Positions 59,992 to 64,000 of a DNA stretch of 64,000 bases are shown here, piece by piece; the stretch's first letter is position 1; every line of letters begins with the position of its first letter. A program made the position numbers and the translations under genes. A model generated the notes under the pieces. It was not told the origin of the DNA. It saw nothing but the letters and a program-made list of their open reading frames with translations, and ran no database searches. Origin of the DNA: Bacteroidota bacterium (GTDB taxonomy: Bacteria; Bacteroidota; Bacteroidia; Cytophagales; Cytophagaceae); contig JAEYZG010000016.1 of NCBI GenBank assembly GCA_023428135.1, positions 186,001-250,000 of the forward strand, in the 5' to 3' direction.

Positions 59992-62900
59992 ATGTTAGAT
60001 AATATAATACATTTTTCGGTAAAGCATAAGCTGATTATCGGGATGTTTACTATTGCGCTCATTTTATGGGGATGCTGGTCTGCAACCCGCCTCCCGATCG
60101 ATGCGGTTCCTGATATCACTAACAATCAGGTACAGGTTATCACTACAAGCCCATCTCTTGCAGCTCAGGAAGTTGAAAGGCTAATCAGCTTTCCGGTGGA
60201 GATTAGCATGGCTAATATTCCCGGAATCATAGAAATTCGTTCAATGTCAAGATTTGGTCTTTCTGTAGTTACAATAGTTTTTACAGATGATACAGATATT
60301 TATTGGGCAAGACAACAGGTGTCAGAACGCTTAAAAGCTGCTATAGAGCAGATTCCAAAAGGAGTAGGGATCCCGGATTTAGGGCCTGTTACTACAGGAT
60401 TAGGCGAAATATATCAATATGTACTTCACCCCCAAAAAGGTTTTGAAAATAAGTATTCAGCTATGGAACTCCGTACTATTCAAGACTGGATAGTGCGGAG
60501 GCAAATGCTGGGTACCAAAGGAGTTGCTGATATCAGCAGTTTTGGTGGTTACCTTAAACAATATGAAGTAGCCATTGATCCTGAAAAACTTCGCAGTATG
60601 AATATTACCATCGGGGAGGTTTTTTCAGCCCTTGAAACCAATAATCAGAATGCGGGAGGAGCCTATATTGACAAACTTCCCAATGCCTATTTCATAAGAA
60701 CTGAAGGACTTGCCGGAGGCTTGGAGGATATTAAAAAAATAGTTGTGAGGAATACAACTAATGGAACGCCTGTACTGATAAGGGATGTCGGTACTGTTCA
60801 ACTGGGACACGCAATCCGTTATGGCGCTTTGACCCGCAATGACGAGGGAGAAGTGGTCGGTGGTATTGTGATGATGTTAAAAGGAGGGAATTCAAATAAA
60901 GTTATTGGTAATGTAAAGGAGCGAATGGAGCAAATCAGAAAGTCCTTGCCTGAAGGTATAGAAATCGAAGCTTTTCTCGACAGGACAAAACTTGTAGACA
61001 ATGCTATCCATACTGTTTCTAAAAATCTGATTGAAGGTGCTCTGATTGTTATTTTTGTCCTTGTACTGATGCTGGGAAATTTAAGAGCAGGCCTTGTGGT
61101 TGCTTCTGTAATACCGCTAGCCATGTTATTTGCTATTTCTATGATGAATCTTTTTGGTGTATCAGGAAATCTGATGTCCCTCGGTGCAATAGATTTCGGA
61201 CTGATTGTGGATGGAGCAGTAATTATCGTAGAAGCGACCTTACATCACATAACAGGCAGAGGTCATACTCATAGGTTATCTCAGGATGAAATGGATTCAG
61301 AAGTTTATGACGCAGCTTCCAAAATCAGAAGTTCTGCGGCATTCGGAGAAATTATTATCCTGATCGTTTATCTGCCTTTACTTGCTCTTGTTGGTGTTGA
61401 AGGAAAAATGTTCAAACCTATGGCTCAGACAGTATCCTTTGCCATTCTGGGAGCTTTTATCCTTTCACTTACCTATGTACCTATGATGTCTGCTCTGTGT
61501 TTAAGCAAAACAACTGAGCATAAGAAAAATATTTCTGACAGAATTATGGATTTTTTTCAAAGGGTATATTTCCCTATGCGTGAGTTCGCATTAAGAAAGC
61601 AAGCCATTGTTACTCTGTCAGCATTTTTCTTGTTTGGAGGAAGCTTGTTGCTGTTTTTAAACATGGGCGGAGAGTTTATTCCTACACTTGATGAAGGAGA
61701 CTTTGCTGTAGAAACCAGAGTATTAATGGGAAGCTCCATGCAGGAAACTATTAACGCTTCATTAAAAGCAGGGGAGGTTCTGAAAAAGCATTTTCCAGAG
61801 GTGAAAGAAGTGATAGGCAAAATAGGATCAAGCGAAATCCCAACAGACCCAATGCCTATTGAGGCATGCGATCTTATGATCATTCTGAAAGACAAAGATG
61901 AATGGACAAGCGCATCAACAAAAGATGAATTGGCTAACAAAATGCAGGAGGTCCTGGAAGATGAAATTCCCGGAGTAAGTTTTGGCTTTCAGCAGCCTAT
62001 TCAGATGCGCTTTAATGAACTGATGACTGGAGCGAGACAAGATGTAGCAATCAAAATTTATGGAGAAGATCTGGACGTTCTTACCGAGCAGGCAAATAAG
62101 CTTGGAAAGATTGTTTCTCCAATTGAAGGAGCAAAGGACTTATATGTTGAAAAAGTAACCGGACTACCACAGATCGTAGTGTCTTTTGACAGAGATAAAA
62201 TTGCTCAATTCGGTTTAAACATTGATGAAATGAACAGAATTGTAAAAACTGCTTTTGCAGGAGAATCTACAGGGCTGGTTTATGAAGGAGAAAGGAGGTT
62301 TGACATGGTTGTAAGGCTTGATAAAGTGGATAGGAGAAATATTGATGATGTAAGACAAATTTATGTTACTACTCCCAAAGGAGCTCAGATACCATTGTCA
62401 CAAGTTGCCAATATAGAATTCAAAGTGGGGCCGAATCAGATTCAGAGAGATGATACCAAAAGGAGAATCATTGTGGCTTTTAATGTACGAGGACGTGATG
62501 TAGAAAGTATCGTCGAAGAGATTAAGGCAAAGGTTGAAAAGCAAATGAAACTTCCTCCGGGTTATTTCATTACCTATGGAGGGCAATTTAAAAACCTGGT
62601 TGAAGCCAAAGAAAGGCTTAGTATAGCGGTTCCGATAGCTTTGGGACTTATCTTTATATTGCTTTATTTCACCTTTAATTCTGTAAAACAAAGTGTACTG
62701 ATTTTTACTGCAATTCCACTATCGGCCATTGGAGGAGTCTTAGCTCTTTATCTGCGAAATATGCCTTTTAGCATATCGGCAGGAGTAGGTTTTATAGCAC
62801 TATTCGGAGTTGCCGTACTTAATGGAATAGTCCTCATAGGTGAGTTTAACAGGTTAAAAAGCAATGGTCTGAATGATCTGTATGAGATCGTCCGAAAAGG

Positions 62901-64000
62901 AACCGAAATTCGTTTACGTCCTGTTCTAATGACCGCTCTGGTTGCTTCTCTTGGATTTCTCCCTATGGCCCTCTCTCATGGTTCCGGAGCTGAGGTACAG
63001 AAACCTCTTGCTACTGTTGTAATTGGTGGTTTAATATCTGCAACTCTTCTTACTTTGCTTGTTTTGCCAATACTCTATATCTTTTCAGAGAAAGGATTCA
63101 GGAGAATTCCACCTGCTGCCATGATTTTACTGGTTCCTGTATTATTGTTTTTGTCTGTACATAAAGCTAAGGCACAGATATCACCTAAGGCCATTACACT
63201 GGAACAGGCTTTGCAATTGGCGCATGAACAAAATAATCTGATTAAATCAGCTCAGTATGAGATAGACTATAACAAGGCGCTGAAAGGAACAGCCACAGAG
63301 ATCAGCAAGACGAATGCGACTGTTATGTATGGTCAATATAATAGCTATTATAATGACAATAATGTAACCTTATCTCAGGATATAGCTTTTCCTCTTGTTA
63401 TGCACCGTCAGGCACAATATTATAAGGCTACAACGAAGAGTGCAGAATACAATCTGGCTGTAACACAAAATGACCTGGACTATAAGATTAAAATTGCTTA
63501 TTATAATCTGAGATTTGCCAAATCCAGAATGCAATTGCAGTTTAAGCTCGATACGCTTTATGCCAACTTTCTCAATGCCGCAGATCTGCGTTTAAGGACA
63601 GGAGAAACCAATACACTTGAAAAAGCTACAGCACAAAGTCAGTTTTATGAAAACCGCACTTACCTCACTCAGATAAGTGCTGATATAAAAATTTATGAAA
63701 CCCAGCTCCAGACATTGTTAAATATGGGAGAACCAGTCACCTCAATCGAAAGTTCATTGGATAAACGAACGCTTCATTTGATGGAAGATACAGGAGCTGT
63801 AGCTTCCAATCCCTCTTTAAATTATTTCCGGCAACAAGTGGAAGTGGCTAATGCCAATAAGGTGCTTCAGAAGTCAAGATTGCTTCCTGATCTGAATGTT
63901 GCATATTTTTCCCAAACTCTTTATGGGGCACAAGATTACCGGAATATGTCTGATTTTGCCGGGAAAGGGCAACGATTTCAGGGGGTAATGGTTGGTGTTT
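59992..64000 (+). CDS. CzcA/CusA-type RND heavy-metal efflux pump fused to a TolC-like domain, truncated by the window
   Basis: At least 1336 residues, open at the window end, beginning MLDNIIHFSVKHKLIIGMF. The RND part (to about 1040) carries the HME family motif AIDFGLIVDGAVIIVEATLHH in membrane helix 4. It continues without a stop into a second region with its own signal-like stretch (MILLVPVLLFLSVHKAKAQ, at about 1044-1062) and TolC-type helical sequence with QLAHEQNNLIKSAQYEIDY and RTGETNTLEKATAQSQF. Such fusions of inner-membrane pump and outer-membrane factor are found in Bacteroidota. It exports divalent or monovalent metals; which ones cannot be told. The membrane-fusion subunit is presumably downstream. 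Confidence 0.93.
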   Translation, partial: MLDNIIHFSVKHKLIIGMFTIALILWGCWSATRLPIDAVPDITNNQVQVITTSPSLAAQEVERLISFPVEISMANIPGIIEIRSMSRFGLSVVTIVFTDDTDIYWARQQVSERLKAAIEQIPKGVGIPDLGPVTTGLGEIYQYVLHPQKGFENKYSAMELRTIQDWIVRRQMLGTKGVADISSFGGYLKQYEVAIDPEKLRSMNITIGEVFSALETNNQNAGGAYIDKLPNAYFIRTEGLAGGLEDIKKIVVRNTTNGTPVLIRDVGTVQLGHAIRYGALTRNDEGEVVGGIVMMLKGGNSNKVIGNVKERMEQIRKSLPEGIEIEAFLDRTKLVDNAIHTVSKNLIEGALIVIFVLVLMLGNLRAGLVVASVIPLAMLFAISMMNLFGVSGNLMSLGAIDFGLIVDGAVIIVEATLHHITGRGHTHRLSQDEMDSEVYDAASKIRSSAAFGEIIILIVYLPLLALVGVEGKMFKPMAQTVSFAILGAFILSLTYVPMMSALCLSKTTEHKKNISDRIMDFFQRVYFPMREFALRKQAIVTLSAFFLFGGSLLLFLNMGGEFIPTLDEGDFAVETRVLMGSSMQETINASLKAGEVLKKHFPEVKEVIGKIGSSEIPTDPMPIEACDLMIILKDKDEWTSASTKDELANKMQEVLEDEIPGVSFGFQQPIQMRFNELMTGARQDVAIKIYGEDLDVLTEQANKLGKIVSPIEGAKDLYVEKVTGLPQIVVSFDRDKIAQFGLNIDEMNRIVKTAFAGESTGLVYEGERRFDMVVRLDKVDRRNIDDVRQIYVTTPKGAQIPLSQVANIEFKVGPNQIQRDDTKRRIIVAFNVRGRDVESIVEEIKAKVEKQMKLPPGYFITYGGQFKNLVEAKERLSIAVPIALGLIFILLYFTFNSVKQSVLIFTAIPLSAIGGVLALYLRNMPFSISAGVGFIALFGVAVLNGIVLIGEFNRLKSNGLNDLYEIVRKGTEIRLRPVLMTALVASLGFLPMALSHGSGAEVQKPLATVVIGGLISATLLTLLVLPILYIFSEKGFRRIPPAAMILLVPVLLFLSVHKAKAQISPKAITLEQALQLAHEQNNLIKSAQYEIDYNKALKGTATEISKTNATVMYGQYNSYYNDNNVTLSQDIAFPLVMHRQAQYYKATTKSAEYNLAVTQNDLDYKIKIAYYNLRFAKSRMQLQFKLDTLYANFLNAADLRLRTGETNTLEKATAQSQFYENRTYLTQISADIKIYETQLQTLLNMGEPVTSIESSLDKRTLHLMEDTGAVASNPSLNYFRQQVEVANANKVLQKSRLLPDLNVAYFSQTLYGAQDYRNMSDFAGKGQRFQGVMVGV

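Noticed and set aside
1..64000. tRNA, rRNA, CRISPR array, prophage or transposase gene
   Set aside because: I looked for tRNA T-loop signatures, regularly spaced repeats, and integrase or transposase motifs and saw none. A covariance-model search would be decisive for RNA genes.

Overview
The window is AT-rich chromosomal DNA that reads as a member of the Bacteroidota, most likely an aerobic or microaerobic Cytophagales-type bacterium. This rests on gene content and signals, not on a database search. Supporting features are LytTR/LytS and CHASE3-hybrid signalling, an exosortase N with its VIT partner, a DUF4494 protein, a fused CcoN-CcoO cbb3 oxidase with a mono-heme CcoP, a CzcA-type pump fused to a TolC-like domain, many secreted proteins ending their signal peptides in Q, few strong Shine-Dalgarno sites, and promoters of the TTTG / TAnnTTTG type. 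There are no tRNA or rRNA genes, CRISPR arrays, prophage genes or transposases.

Layout. 0.4-9.3 kb: a LytS/LytTR two-component pair, small proteins, RecQ helicase, dGTPase, guanine deaminase and a DJ-1/PfpI protein. 9.6-15.2 kb: small accessory genes including two Crp/Fnr-like regulators, a DoxX-like protein, a metallo-beta-lactamase-fold gene broken by one in-frame stop, and an SRPBCC/ArsR operon with a readable operator-promoter. 15.4-19.2 kb: a hybrid histidine kinase, a receiver protein with a C-terminal membrane anchor, and an MBL-fold hydrolase. 19.4-24.6 kb: a DUF4494 protein and the exosortase N / VIT-VWA target operon. 25.0-29.7 kb: a stand-alone receiver and a three-gene operon of trehalose synthase/phosphatase, response regulator and kinase. 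29.9-37.8 kb: two YceI proteins, a DODA-type dioxygenase, an NAD(P)-binding reductase, two more Crp/Fnr-like regulators, an outer-membrane barrel, a beta-propeller lipoprotein and an OsmC protein.

37.9-49.5 kb is the best-defined block: copper ATPase CcoI, CcoS, CcoN-O, CcoQ, CcoP, CcoG, CcoH, a SafE-type copper protein and HemN, followed by a fatty-acid desaturase and a truncated haemoglobin. These genes build and supply a high-affinity terminal oxidase. FNR-like boxes precede ccoI and ccoS.

49.8-59.2 kb encodes large secreted proteins: an OmpA-like protein, then an apparent operon of a TPR/MORN-repeat protein, a transglutaminase-like protein with an intact Cys-His-Asp triad, and a paralogue that has lost it. 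59.4-64.0 kb begins a heavy-metal efflux locus whose RND-TolC fusion runs off the window end.

Intergenic DNA carries several repeat families. A short GAGAC palindrome directly supplies or follows the stop codons of several genes. A ~110-bp element in inverted orientation flanks the beta-propeller/Crp pair. A 146-bp element with terminal inverted repeats abuts the hemN stop. The most unusual candidates are the exosortase N pair, the MORN/transglutaminase operon and the stop-codon palindromes.
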